A DNA stretch of 64,000 nt from Alphaproteobacteria bacterium (lineage in GTDB: Bacteria > Pseudomonadota > Alphaproteobacteria > Sphingomonadales > Emcibacteraceae). A model generated the notes under the pieces. The model did no database searches and was not told where the DNA came from. It saw only the letters and a list, made by a program, of their open reading frames with translations. The stretch lies in assembly GCA_030428615.1 (NCBI GenBank), contig JAUIDN010000014.1:1-64000 (forward strand), given 5' to 3'. Position numbers and translations under genes: made by a program. Below are positions 15,860 to 24,739 of the stretch, piece by piece. Every line of letters starts with the position of its first letter. Position 1 is the first letter of the stretch.

Positions 15860-18793
15860 ATGGCATTTCCATCAGGATGGGGTCGTAAGCAAAAAATTAC
15901 GATCGACAACACAAAAGTAAGCGGTTCAGCAGATTTAACAGATTTTCCAATGCTGATCACGCTTGATCATTTAGACAGTGAGATAACAGGTGTCGGGGCA
16001 AATTCCGCCCTCGATGGCGGCGGGGATATTCGCTTTTCATCTGATTCAGCAGGTCAAACGCAGCTTGCCTGCGAAATTGTTGAATTTGTAACGGATGCAA
16101 CACCCGCCAACCAAAAATGTGAAATCTGGGTAAAGATTCCGACTTTAAGCTACAGCGCTGATACCGACATTTATATCTGGTACAATAAAGCAGGCGAAAC
16201 GCAGCCTGCGGTGACGGATACATTTGGCCGCAATGCTGTCTGGGGCGATTATGAAGCAGTCTTACACTTAAATGAAACTTCTGGACCGTGGACTGATAGC
16301 ACAGGAAATGGTCACAATGCTTCGCTAACAAGTGGAACTGCAATTTCAAGTGTCTCAACGGGGCATCCATTTAATGGAAGATGGCTGGATTTTACCGGAA
16401 GTGAGGCGCTGACATTGGCTAATTCAAATTCGATGCTTGACAGTTCGCCGATGATGATGAGTTGCTGGATTAATCCGGACTTTCTTGGGGTAAGTCAAGG
16501 AGTATTGGGCAATAGACACTCCTCACCAGACACTCACTGGTTTCAGATTCAGTCAAGTGGTAGATTCTTTGTTAAACGCACGGGAGCGGAAGATATTTAT
16601 GAAGCCACTACTTCTGGCACAGGAAACACTCAATACTGGGTTGCAACTCATAATTCTTCAGCCTTAAAAGCATATATTGATGGAGCACTAGAAGGCTCAG
16701 ATACAACTATTCAAAATACTGCTGGCATCGTCGGAGGGAATGATTACCGTATAGGTACTTATTATGATGGTAGCAGTTTTGTAAATGCTAGAATTGGGGA
16801 AGTCCGGGCGAGAAAGTCCGTGTTAACTGATGATTGGTTTGCGTCTGAATATAACAGCCAATCTGCACCAGCTACTTTTGCAACGGCGGGAACGCCGGAG
16901 ATGGCGGTAGATCCAAGCAGTGACCAGCATTGGGATAATGTTGTTTTACTCACCCGATTTAATGATAGTCTTTCAGATTCAAGCACATCCGCTCACACCG
17001 CGTCAGCAGACGGTGGTGAGACATTGGTCACTAGCTTGAACAACACAGGAAAGTTTGGTGAAGCGGCGCAGTTTGTATCGGATCAGGTGCTTTATTATAA
17101 GGACACTCCATCCGACTTCCAGTTTGGTACCGGGGATTTTACGGTGGAAGCCTGGATCAAACAAAGCAGCTCTAAAGCGGTAAACCCCGTTATCGGGTCA
17201 TATAATTATAACCGTGCCGGCGGCGGTGCGGGGAACTGGCTTTTATATGTTGGAAGTGATCGTTTAATTTTGGCCGCGGGGGCGACGGGGTCCGCGTCAA
17301 CGTTGTTACAAGGTGCTACGGCCAATGTATCCGCAAGTGATTGGGTGCATGTTGCCGTATCCCGTCAGGGAACGTCATTAAAATTGTTTGTTGACGGTAG
17401 TGAAGTCGGGGAGCTTACGAGCAATAGCACTGATTTTAATGATGCCGGTGGTATCACAATTGGCAATTATTTTGACAGCGGAAATACCCAATTTGAAGGA
17501 TTTATTGATGAAGTTAGGGTGACTAAAGGAGTGGCGCGTTATACTGGCACTTTCACAGCGCCTGCAACGCAATTTCCGGAAGGTGGTGATGAATACTGGA
17601 ATAATGTTACACTGCTTCTACATGCGGATGAGGCATCAGCACCATATATTGACAGCAGTTTATACGGGCATGCTGTTTCGAACAATGGCGTAACGACGTC
17701 TGATACTATTAAAAAATTTGGAGATCGTTCATTTACACTTTCATCCTTATCAACATATTTGAATGTTCCCAATAGCGATGGATTTTTCTTCGGAACAGCT
17801 CCATTTACAATTGAATTCTGGTTTTACCCAACGGGCGCGGGTTCAATTTCGCCACTTATTGCTACTGCCAGCGGCGGGGGTAGTGATTCCTGGTTAATAA
17901 GATATAATTATTTGGGAACTCGTAATATAGTTTTCTACACGTATGCGTATTCAGACTCCACGCCTTACTTAAATAGTACAACGACGCAGTTAACTGAAAA
18001 TGAGTGGAATCATGTCGCCATTACCAGGGACAATTCAGATAATATGAGGTTGTTCATCAATGGTGTTCTTGCTAATGAGCAGTTAAATCAGGTTAGAAAC
18101 ATCACAAATAATAATGCATATCCTTTGGCAATTGGCAAACAACACACTTATTCAAGCGCCTATACACAAGGCAATATGGATGAAATTCGGATAACCAAGG
18201 GTGTGGCTCGATATACGGCGAACTTTACACCACCAACGGAGGCATTTTCGTCAACGGGGTCAAGTGGTGGGTCCAGCGGTACAGGCGGAGATACCGTGTA
18301 CTGGAATGATGTTGCCAATAAACCATCAACATTTCCCCCAAGCAGTCATGACCATGACGATAGATATTATACTGAAACCGAGGTCGATACCTTGCTTGGA
18401 AATAAATCGAACACATCGCATACCCATGATGACCGTTATTATACGGAGGCGGAGGTCGACACACTTCTTGCCACCAAAGCATCATCAACCCATAATCATG
18501 ACAGTGATTATGTCAATGTGACCGGTGATAGCATGTCAGGCGCCCTCGCAATTGATAATGTTACGGATAGTAGTTCAACAACCACAGGATCGTTACAGAC
18601 AGATGGCGGATTGGGGGTTGTTAAAGACGTGAATGTTGGTGGTGATGTTACTGTATCCGGTGATGTAGTCAAGAGTTCGCAGGGTACGTACGTCCATCAC
18701 AAAAATTCATCAAATTCAAGTGGTGGGATTACAGTTTCAACATCTGCACCATCGGGTGGAACGAATGGTGACATCTGGATGGAGGTGGATTGA
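15860..18793 (+). CDS. DUF2341-LamG tail-fibre protein 2
   Basis: The 977-residue protein has a DUF2341 domain (about 1-130) closely similar to protein 1. Three LamG/concanavalin-like domains follow (about 140-335, 360-565 and 575-800), each with a VRVTKGVARYT or similar end strand. A Gly/Ser linker (GSSGGSSGTGG) leads to phage tail-fibre repeats (HDDRYYTETEVDTLL twice, YVNVTGDSMSGALAI). The tail-fibre repeats make phage origin very likely. LamG domains suggest binding to surface glycans. No signal peptide is present. It ends 3 bases before the Hint-domain gene start, so the two are co-transcribed. Confidence 0.8.
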   Translation: MAFPSGWGRKQKITIDNTKVSGSADLTDFPMLITLDHLDSEITGVGANSALDGGGDIRFSSDSAGQTQLACEIVEFVTDATPANQKCEIWVKIPTLSYSADTDIYIWYNKAGETQPAVTDTFGRNAVWGDYEAVLHLNETSGPWTDSTGNGHNASLTSGTAISSVSTGHPFNGRWLDFTGSEALTLANSNSMLDSSPMMMSCWINPDFLGVSQGVLGNRHSSPDTHWFQIQSSGRFFVKRTGAEDIYEATTSGTGNTQYWVATHNSSALKAYIDGALEGSDTTIQNTAGIVGGNDYRIGTYYDGSSFVNARIGEVRARKSVLTDDWFASEYNSQSAPATFATAGTPEMAVDPSSDQHWDNVVLLTRFNDSLSDSSTSAHTASADGGETLVTSLNNTGKFGEAAQFVSDQVLYYKDTPSDFQFGTGDFTVEAWIKQSSSKAVNPVIGSYNYNRAGGGAGNWLLYVGSDRLILAAGATGSASTLLQGATANVSASDWVHVAVSRQGTSLKLFVDGSEVGELTSNSTDFNDAGGITIGNYFDSGNTQFEGFIDEVRVTKGVARYTGTFTAPATQFPEGGDEYWNNVTLLLHADEASAPYIDSSLYGHAVSNNGVTTSDTIKKFGDRSFTLSSLSTYLNVPNSDGFFFGTAPFTIEFWFYPTGAGSISPLIATASGGGSDSWLIRYNYLGTRNIVFYTYAYSDSTPYLNSTTTQLTENEWNHVAITRDNSDNMRLFINGVLANEQLNQVRNITNNNAYPLAIGKQHTYSSAYTQGNMDEIRITKGVARYTANFTPPTEAFSSTGSSGGSSGTGGDTVYWNDVANKPSTFPPSSHDHDDRYYTETEVDTLLGNKSNTSHTHDDRYYTEAEVDTLLATKASSTHNHDSDYVNVTGDSMSGALAIDNVTDSSSTTTGSLQTDGGLGVVKDVNVGGDVTVSGDVVKSSQGTYVHHKNSSNSSGGITVSTSAPSGGTNGDIWMEVD

Positions 18794-18795
18794 TC

Positions 18796-19758
18796 ATGCC
18801 CAATTTAAGCATAAAAAATGGAGGTAGTTGGACAAGTGTCAAAGGTCTTCACGTGAAGGACGGTGGTTCCTGGAAAGAGGTTAACAAGGGATATGTTAAG
18901 GACGGAGGATCTTGGAAACAATTTTACCCCCCGGGCAGCCCGATAACCGATGTCAGTATCCCGTCATCGAAAACAGCAACCGGAACCGAAGGGGGAGCAC
19001 CTCATGAAGGGCCTAAAAATATCTTTGCTTCAGTATCGTTGGGTATTAGCTCTATCACTGGCGGCGTTGGTCCTTATAGCTATAATTGGTTTCGATCCGG
19101 CGCTGATGATGAAATCACAGCAAGCGGAACAACAGGTTCGTCAGTAACGCTTACCTATGAAGATTTAGTTGACTATGCACAAACTGAACTTGCTTCAGAG
19201 GACTGGAAAGTAACTGTAACAGATCAATATGGGCGAAGTGCCACTTCAAATACCTGCTCTGTTACAATCTATCTTCAACATCTTTGCTTCGCGTCCGATA
19301 CGCCTATTATTATGGCCGATGGGTCGATAAAGCAGATAGGAAACATTGAAGTTGGTGATAAAGTTAAGTGTTATAGCACACCCACTCTTATCGACCAGTC
19401 TGATCCTGATTGGATAAAATGGTCTGATACAACATTAGGAACCGGAACGAAGGCGATATCTGTTGTTACGAAAGCCATTCATTATCGAAGTAACGACTAC
19501 TATGAACTTAATAACCAGGTAAAAGTGACAGCAAAGCATCCTTTCATGGTTTACAGAAATGGATTGTGGCAATGGATTACGGTCGATTCATTGAAAGTCG
19601 GTGACATATTATATGCCGAAGATGGATCGGAGATCAGTCTTGCGAGCATCCATCATTTTGACGAAGAAATAGATGTTGTAAGCATTAGCGTTGATGATGT
19701 TGACACTTATTTCGCGGGATCATTTGATGGAAAAGCCGTTTTGGTTCACAACAAGTAG
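18796..19758 (+). CDS. KDGGSW-repeat protein with C-terminal Hint domain
   Basis: The ATG at 18796 has a GGAGG site at 18781-18785; a TTG at 18790 is the alternative. The 320-residue protein opens with three KNGGSW/KDGGSW repeats of about 15 residues, then an Ig-like region (about 50-155), then a Hint (hedgehog/intein) domain. The Hint motifs are C164 in LCFASDTPIIMADG, the TAKH block with H248, and H318-N319 near the end in VLVHNK. Hint domains catalyse N-S acyl shift and self-cleavage. Since only one residue follows the Asn, classical splicing is impossible, and cleavage or ligation of the N-terminal part is likelier. It follows the tail-fibre gene directly. Confidence 0.78.
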   Translation: MPNLSIKNGGSWTSVKGLHVKDGGSWKEVNKGYVKDGGSWKQFYPPGSPITDVSIPSSKTATGTEGGAPHEGPKNIFASVSLGISSITGGVGPYSYNWFRSGADDEITASGTTGSSVTLTYEDLVDYAQTELASEDWKVTVTDQYGRSATSNTCSVTIYLQHLCFASDTPIIMADGSIKQIGNIEVGDKVKCYSTPTLIDQSDPDWIKWSDTTLGTGTKAISVVTKAIHYRSNDYYELNNQVKVTAKHPFMVYRNGLWQWITVDSLKVGDILYAEDGSEISLASIHHFDEEIDVVSISVDDVDTYFAGSFDGKAVLVHNK

Positions 19759-19768
19759 GCAAAAAAAT

Positions 19769-19808
19769 AATTATAGTCGCGAAGTTTTATGTCTGCGCGA
19801 CTATAATT
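19769..19808. terminator. Perfect 13-bp hairpin after the Hint gene
   Basis: AATTATAGTCGCG (19769-19781) and CGCGACTATAATT (19796-19808) are perfectly complementary around a 14-nt loop. A run of A lies on the left but no T run on the right, so it may terminate minus-strand transcripts or stabilise the mRNA end. Confidence 0.5.
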
Positions 19809-19869
19809 AAAACAATATCTTATAAATTATTTCTAAACAATAACATTAACTTTATCAAAGGAAACTATT

Positions 19870-20244
19870 ATGGCGAAACTTGTCGATAATAGCGTGCTTG
19901 ATGCTGCGCTAAACGAAATTAAAAACAACTGTGACAAAATGACTGTTTGTAGGAACACACCGACGACCTATGCGTCGGCGAATGCAACGGATGCTTTGGG
20001 TGACGTTGCTATGGTTAGCGGTGATTTTACCGTTGCCGACGGTGACACGAGCGGCCGCAAGGTGACAGTCGCTCAAAAAAGCGGTGTAACCGTGGATGTG
20101 ACCGGGGACGCGACCCATGTGGCGCTTCTGGATACATCAAACAGCACGCTTCTTTACGCGACAACCTGCACCACACAGTCACTGACGTCGGGTAATACCA
20201 TTACATTTCCCGCATGGGATATCGAAATCGCGGACCCGAGTTAA
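19870..20244 (+). CDS. Small phage structural-type protein
   Basis: The 124-residue protein follows a good ribosome site (AAAGGAAAC). It has an N-terminal helix (VDNSVLDAALNEI) and a beta-rich body with GDFTVADGD, KSGVTVDVTGDATHVALLD and a Thr-rich end. Proteins like this occur next to KDGGSW proteins in marine prophages, as small tail or decoration proteins. That link is from memory and not proven. A terminator follows at 20280. Confidence 0.6.
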   Translation: MAKLVDNSVLDAALNEIKNNCDKMTVCRNTPTTYASANATDALGDVAMVSGDFTVADGDTSGRKVTVAQKSGVTVDVTGDATHVALLDTSNSTLLYATTCTTQSLTSGNTITFPAWDIEIADPS

Positions 20245-20279
20245 AACATGCGGATATTTGAAATTTTTATGATCCGAGC

Positions 20280-20308
20280 CCCCGCAGCGACAAAACAGCG
20301 GGGTTTTT
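20280..20308 (+). terminator. Intrinsic terminator
   Basis: CCCCGC (20280-20285) pairs with GCGGGG (20298-20303), followed by five T. It ends the tail-fibre gene group. Confidence 0.75.
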
Positions 20309-20329
20309 ATTTGGAAAACGGAGAAAACA

Positions 20330-20764
20330 ATGTTCCCAAATTCATTAACAGATGACAAAAGAGAACAGCGTACCCGTGAAATAAGGGAACTGCTTAAGAA
20401 CAAACCTCACATGACTGAGGATGACGTGGAGTTTGTCCTGATGATGGATGAGGGCGCTGTTCGAAACGGAGATGCCAGTATTTTTGAAGATCTTAAAGTC
20501 CATATAAAATCGAAAGAAAACAAATCTGTTGATAAAACTCGAGTTGCCGACAATCAAATAAGTTCATACGATGTTTTTAACGCGAACCGGGCGATTAATG
20601 ATCAGCTTTTGCGAAATGGTCTTCCGCCCAGCGTTACTTCCAACGGAATTATGCCACATGTAGATCCAAACATTTTCACGGAATTACCGATTGATAATTT
20701 TGCCAGTCGGTCCGATCTTTATGCGGGTCTTGACGCTGATCCTGACATTAAAAAAGTATACTGA
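20330..20764 (+). CDS. Phage-type protein, N-terminal part of a frameshifted gene
   Basis: The ATG at 20330 follows GGAG. The 144-residue product is polar and helical, ending in ADPDIKKVY. The frame stops at 20762-20764 just after an A6 run (20750-20755). With one A fewer, the reading would continue as DIKKYTDFFGAAS into the frame ending at 21311, giving a single protein of about 326 residues. I read the two parts as one gene split by a single-base insertion. No family is recognised. Confidence 0.55.
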   Translation: MFPNSLTDDKREQRTREIRELLKNKPHMTEDDVEFVLMMDEGAVRNGDASIFEDLKVHIKSKENKSVDKTRVADNQISSYDVFNANRAINDQLLRNGLPPSVTSNGIMPHVDPNIFTELPIDNFASRSDLYAGLDADPDIKKVY

Positions 20765-21311
20765 TTTTTTTGGCGCGGCATCAATTATAACGGATGATAT
20801 TGCCTGGGGCGCGGGAAAAACCGGCCATATTGCTTTACCCCTTACTATTGGGGCCGATGATTATTACGATTATGGTAACAAATATATTACCGATATGGAG
20901 CAGTTAAGTTCGATGTTGGAAGACGAAAATATCAGGATTTATAAGAGAGTGAAGAATAAAGACCATGTTCCCGGGATTACAGATGCGCCGGACAGGCAAA
21001 CGGCCAACCATAATTTTGTTCACCACGAACAGAGTTTGGTAGAAGATTATCTCAATCAAATAAACCCTGAAGAACGAAAATTATTTGCGCGACTTAATAA
21101 TGAGCTGCTGAATTCCTGGACTTCGCGGACCGCTAATAGGGTTTTGGGTCCAATCTCGGAAAATGGTGTCAGTTATCTGGGGGATTTTTTGGAGAAGTTT
21201 AGGGAAGAAAATGGGGGAGTACAGTTTGATTTTAATGATCAACATCACAGAGAAGCACTGGGCCGGTTCCTGGTGGACAAGAAACAGTTGACTTATGAAA
21301 AGGGCGAATGA
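20756..21311 (+). pseudogene. C-terminal part of the frameshifted phage-type gene
   Basis: This frame starts coding-like sequence at KKYTDFFGAAS and runs through an acidic helical region to DKKQLTYEKGE. It has no own ribosome site and only a TTG start within the previous gene, so it is most simply the 3' half of the 20330 gene, displaced by +1 at the A6 run 20750-20755. A sequencing error in the homopolymer would restore one intact gene. Confidence 0.5.
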
Positions 21312-21389
21312 ATAAGTTGTAAATATATATTATTGCAATTATAGGTAATCACTGTAGGATGAAATTTAACTGAGTATGAAGTGATAGAT

Positions 21390-22256
21390 ATGACTGTACG
21401 TGATAGCAGATGGTGGGCGCAACGCCTGGCTGATTTTATTGGTTTTACTCTTGGCTTGATTATTTTGTGTTTAGTAATGGGGCCATATGGAGATGGCGAT
21501 ACAGCATTCAAAAATTTTATGGAATTTTTATCTCTATTTTTGCACTATTTCATCCTTCTATCCTTACTTTGGTATTTAGGTATACTATATTTATTTGTTA
21601 CTTTTTACGTTTATGTCAGAGATAAAAACAAGGACACTCTACACGGCCGATATTCATATGAAATTGGTTGTTTTCTTATCCACACTTTCATTGTTTTCTT
21701 GTGTTTTGCAGCAACTGAAGAAGCGGGGATACTTGTCTCCATGAGTATGTTTTTATACGTTCCGGTTACGATCAGTAATTTTGTCTATTTCTATTATATT
21801 GAAAAAGATGGATTTAGAGCTATTTTCGATAATAAGCCTGTCATGCGAATGTGGAGGAAGGTACTCTATACCGATGGAATAGCGCTCGTGACATCCGTGA
21901 CTGTCAGCGGGCTGTTGAGTTGGATAATAGGTGTGGATCGTGTAGAATTCTATCTTCCTGTTCTGTTTTCTTTGATTTATTTTTTATTATTCTATTTTCC
22001 GTCAATTATACAAATATTAATTCTGGACAGTCAGAACGACTGTTTCGGATGGCAACGTATAAAAAGGGAACTATGGGTTTTTGTTACCGTTTCGGTGTTA
22101 ATCGCTATTGCTGTAGCTATTAACGAAATTACCAATTTTTTAAGTTTTCCGTTCTGGGTCGCCTGGACCATTTATATCGCGATTAAGGTGGCGTCGATCC
22201 GTATCATCCACCAGAGAGAAGGTGAGAACAAGGTAGTTTTGAACAGCCACCAATAG
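21390..22256 (+). CDS. Polytopic membrane protein, function unknown
   Basis: The 288-residue protein has about seven to eight hydrophobic segments (first at residues 14-30, last near 250-270) and a basic tail. ATG 21390 is chosen over GTG 21381. It is lower in G+C than its phage neighbours and not recognised. A cargo gene carried with the prophage is possible, but only position supports this. A terminator follows at 22341. Confidence 0.6.
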   Translation: MTVRDSRWWAQRLADFIGFTLGLIILCLVMGPYGDGDTAFKNFMEFLSLFLHYFILLSLLWYLGILYLFVTFYVYVRDKNKDTLHGRYSYEIGCFLIHTFIVFLCFAATEEAGILVSMSMFLYVPVTISNFVYFYYIEKDGFRAIFDNKPVMRMWRKVLYTDGIALVTSVTVSGLLSWIIGVDRVEFYLPVLFSLIYFLLFYFPSIIQILILDSQNDCFGWQRIKRELWVFVTVSVLIAIAVAINEITNFLSFPFWVAWTIYIAIKVASIRIIHQREGENKVVLNSHQ

Positions 22257-22340
22257 TCTGCATGAAGTATGACGCTGGAGTGAGGGCATGTTCGGAGATG
22301 AATTTTTTCTGTAATTAGAAAGTGATGAGAGCAAAACTAT

Positions 22341-22364
22341 AGCACCCGACGGGGTGCTTTTTTT
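22341..22364 (+). terminator. Intrinsic terminator
   Basis: AGCACCC (22341-22347) pairs with GGGTGCT (22352-22358), loop GACG, followed by seven T. Confidence 0.82.
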
Positions 22365-22377
22365 GTGAAAAGGACAA

Positions 22378-22938
22378 ATGATGACTGAGAAAAAGAAGAT
22401 ATTAACCGTTGGGGACGAAAGGCAAGACAACGAGCCGTTGAGTAAAATGACAGAATTGCCTATCGATAACAGACCGGAGACAAATCAGGATTATAACGAG
22501 CTTTACCGCGAAGAATATAAGGACCAGGCGCGCAAATTATGTGCGCTTGGCGCGATTGATGAGGATATCGCAGATTTTTTCAATGTATCGGTGCGGACCA
22601 TTTATAACTGGAAAAATGAATTTCCGGATTTCGCGGAAACCCTTCGGGAGGCGAAGCTCGCATTGGATAGCAAGGTGGTCAGATCATTGTTTGAGCGGGC
22701 AACCGGATATTCACACAAGGATTACAAGTTTGCGGTCCACGGCGGGAAAATCACCGATGTGCGGGAATTTGAAAAGCATTATCCGCCGGAAACGGCGGCG
22801 ATTGTTTTCTGGCTTAAAAACCGGCAACCGGCGCTTTGGCGGGACAAGCATCATATGGAACTTACCACAAGCATCACGGTTGAGCGGCTTGCCGAAGGGC
22901 GTGAACGCGCCCTGAAGCGGATAAAACCGGACCAGTGA
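22378..22938 (+). CDS. Phage terminase small subunit-like protein
   Basis: The 186-residue protein has a disordered, charged start and then an HTH domain (QARKLCALGAIDEDIADFFNVSVRTIYNWKNEFPDF, split by no gap). A RATGYSH motif follows, then HYPPETAAIVFWLKNRQPALWRDK. This combination is the hallmark of small terminase subunits or their close relatives in alphaproteobacterial prophages. They bind the DNA packaging site. The large subunit that should follow is missing apart from a 36-codon stump at 24629. The hip genes lie between. Confidence 0.75.
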   Translation: MMTEKKKILTVGDERQDNEPLSKMTELPIDNRPETNQDYNELYREEYKDQARKLCALGAIDEDIADFFNVSVRTIYNWKNEFPDFAETLREAKLALDSKVVRSLFERATGYSHKDYKFAVHGGKITDVREFEKHYPPETAAIVFWLKNRQPALWRDKHHMELTTSITVERLAEGRERALKRIKPDQ

Positions 22939-22941
22939 TGA

Positions 22942-23154
22942 TTATGCGTCGTTTTCAATCAAGCCGAGCGCACCAAGAATTTTGATAGCACTTGCCAGTT
23001 GGATGTCCTGACGACCTTGTTCAAAGCGTGATAATGTAGGCTGACTTATGTCAACAAGAGCAGAGAGCCGTCGCTGAGAAATTTTTTGTTCTTTGCGGCG
23101 TTTTATGGCTTCTTTGACAAGTAATTGCCAATTGAGGCGAATGTTCCGTTCCAT
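22942..23154 (-). CDS. hipB: HipB-like XRE antitoxin
   Basis: The 70-residue protein is a bare XRE helix-turn-helix: IKRRKEQKISQRRLSALVDI, SQPTLSRFEQGRQD, then a short helical end. It overlaps the 3' end of the hipA-like gene by 52 bases, so translation is coupled. HipB proteins bind and neutralise HipA and repress the operon. Here the antitoxin is second in the operon, the reverse of E. coli hipBA. The repeated TTTAGTCATTT sites upstream of hipA are its likely operators. Confidence 0.8.
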   Translation of the reverse strand: MERNIRLNWQLLVKEAIKRRKEQKISQRRLSALVDISQPTLSRFEQGRQDIQLASAIKILGALGLIENDA

Positions 23155-24314
23155 CTTTTTTCCATTATCTTATGAAGTCTATGTTTAATGAGTGGGATTT
23201 CCAGCTGCGCTCTTTCAATTGCCTCATGTGCCTTATCAAGTCTTTTTGAAAGATCATCGCACGCAAGCATAATTGCCCGGTTCGGCAGGCCGAACAAATG
23301 GCCAAGACGGGCAATGTGCTTGGCTTTTAATTGTCCAATTGGGTTACCTTGCGCGTTGTCGATCCCCAATGCTAGATCTTTGAATTCCGGATAATATGAA
23401 GAGGCAACCAGATCATAGGCGGGGCTAAGGCGCAGACCGTCTGTCGTATGCATCATCGCAAAATTTTTCAAATGTGCGTCCGTATTACCGGTAATGATAC
23501 AAGCCATTATGCGGCGAAATAACGTATCTAGTTCAGCCTCCAGACATATCTGATTATTTTCACTGATAAAGTTGGCCATATTTTCGTAACATCCATCATA
23601 TTTTGCGTCCGATGCATGACCCAGAAGCTGATTAAATTCTTCAAAGTGAAGTCGGCTTCCATCATTGGTGCGGTCAAATCGTTTGATGAGTAGCGCCCGA
23701 TCAGCAACCTCAGGAATAGAAGCAATGCTCATTTCGGCAATCTTGTCTTCCTTTAGTAGGGCCTTGGTTGCCATTGTGGTGGCATATTCAATATCGATAA
23801 TGTCTGGTAGGGTTCCTGACGGAAGTTTGGCAATATAAGTGGATAATTCGTTTGCACCAACAGCCCGAAATGACCGGCCGCTTTTAATGGCGCCGATCTT
23901 TGGCTGAATACCGGAAAGCGAAGCGCGCGCAGTCAGCGCCGCATAGGCTTCAGGGTCATCAAGGTCAATATTTACTTTACGTATGGGCTTGGGATCAATA
24001 ATGCTAACAGCGCCTGCCAGATCTTTACCAAAAGCCAGCAGAAGAGAAAAACGATCATCATTTTTTATGCCCAGCGCCCGTTTTTGAGCATTTTTTAACC
24101 AACCCTCCGCACAAAGATTATCAAAAAATGGATGCAAACCACCATCATATGTATGGGGAGCTTCCTGCAAGGGAAGGGTAAAGGAAATGGCTGGCTGAGC
24201 GCTACTTAAATATTCAGGGTCATAAATAAACGTGCAACGATGCGCGGCATCCTGCGATAAGGTTCCCGCGAAATGATCTCTATAATAAATATTACCCCAA
24301 AGATTAGCTGCCAT
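23103..24314 (-). CDS. hipA: HipA-family toxin kinase
   Basis: The 403-residue protein has the HipA layout: an N-terminal coupling domain (LWGNIYYRDHFAGTL, ISFTLPL), a G-loop-like LSGIQPKIG, the catalytic ITGNTDAHLKNFAM (Asp and Asn of the kinase loop) and the metal-binding LSPAYDLVAS. HipA phosphorylates tRNA-ligase targets such as GltX, causing growth arrest; the target here is unknown. Key residues look intact. It is the first gene of the operon and is inserted between phage terminase small-subunit and large-subunit remnants on the opposite strand. Confidence 0.85.
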   Translation of the reverse strand: MAANLWGNIYYRDHFAGTLSQDAAHRCTFIYDPEYLSSAQPAISFTLPLQEAPHTYDGGLHPFFDNLCAEGWLKNAQKRALGIKNDDRFSLLLAFGKDLAGAVSIIDPKPIRKVNIDLDDPEAYAALTARASLSGIQPKIGAIKSGRSFRAVGANELSTYIAKLPSGTLPDIIDIEYATTMATKALLKEDKIAEMSIASIPEVADRALLIKRFDRTNDGSRLHFEEFNQLLGHASDAKYDGCYENMANFISENNQICLEAELDTLFRRIMACIITGNTDAHLKNFAMMHTTDGLRLSPAYDLVASSYYPEFKDLALGIDNAQGNPIGQLKAKHIARLGHLFGLPNRAIMLACDDLSKRLDKAHEAIERAQLEIPLIKHRLHKIMEKRWNGTFASIGNYLSKKP

Positions 24315-24327
24315 TTGATTAAATCCA

Positions 24328-24484
24328 TTTAGTCATTTGTATATACTCATCAAAATATAATAAAAATTTTTAGTCATTTCAAGTATATTCGATAAAATAT
24401 AAAAAAATATTAGTCAAAAATGTAAAAATAGCTAAATGACTAAAATTTTTTATACAATTTTATACAAAATTCCATATGACTAAA
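24328..24484. promoter_or_regulatory. Five-copy operator array upstream of hipA
   Basis: The 11-mer TTTAGTCATTT occurs at 24328-24338 and 24369-24379, a variant ATTAGTCAAAA at 24409-24419, and the inverse at 24434-24444 (AAATGACTAAA) and 24474-24484 (ATATGACTAAA). Spacings are 41, 40, 25 and 40 bp, so most lie on the same face of the helix. A 10-bp direct repeat starting TATACAA also occurs at 24451 and 24461. HipB is the likely ligand. Confidence 0.65.
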
Positions 24485-24628
24485 TAATATTAATCAAAAA
24501 ATGGTAAAGCAAAAAAACAGCTGCGAAAACGACTGCATAACAATAATTTGGGAAAAGGGCGAAAATCCTTGGGTGATCTCGGTGTTGTGGACGTCCATGG
24601 GAAGGTCAGTAGAATAGGGGTTAACAAT

Positions 24629-24739
24629 ATGACAGAACAACTAGACAATCCCGATATAAAGCTTGCGGATGAGGTGGCGGAATTTTATGACGACCCGTTG
24701 GGGTTTGTGTTTTACGCATTTCCCTGCGACCAGGTATAG
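24629..24739 (+). pseudogene. Terminase large-subunit stump
   Basis: The 36 codons read MTEQLDNPD..., then LADEVAEFYDDPLGFVFYAFP, the normal N-terminal motif of large terminase subunits in alphaproteobacterial phages. After the FP codons the sequence switches to reverse-complement lipoprotein DNA and hits a stop at 24737-24739. Over 90 percent of the gene is missing, including the ATPase and nuclease domains, so it is a remnant left by a deletion. Confidence 0.65.

Noticed and set aside
24501..24617. 38-codon open frame (starts MVKQKNSCENDC) between the hip operators and the terminase stump
   Set aside because: No ribosome site and no recognised content. It could be a phage leftover but is too short to support.
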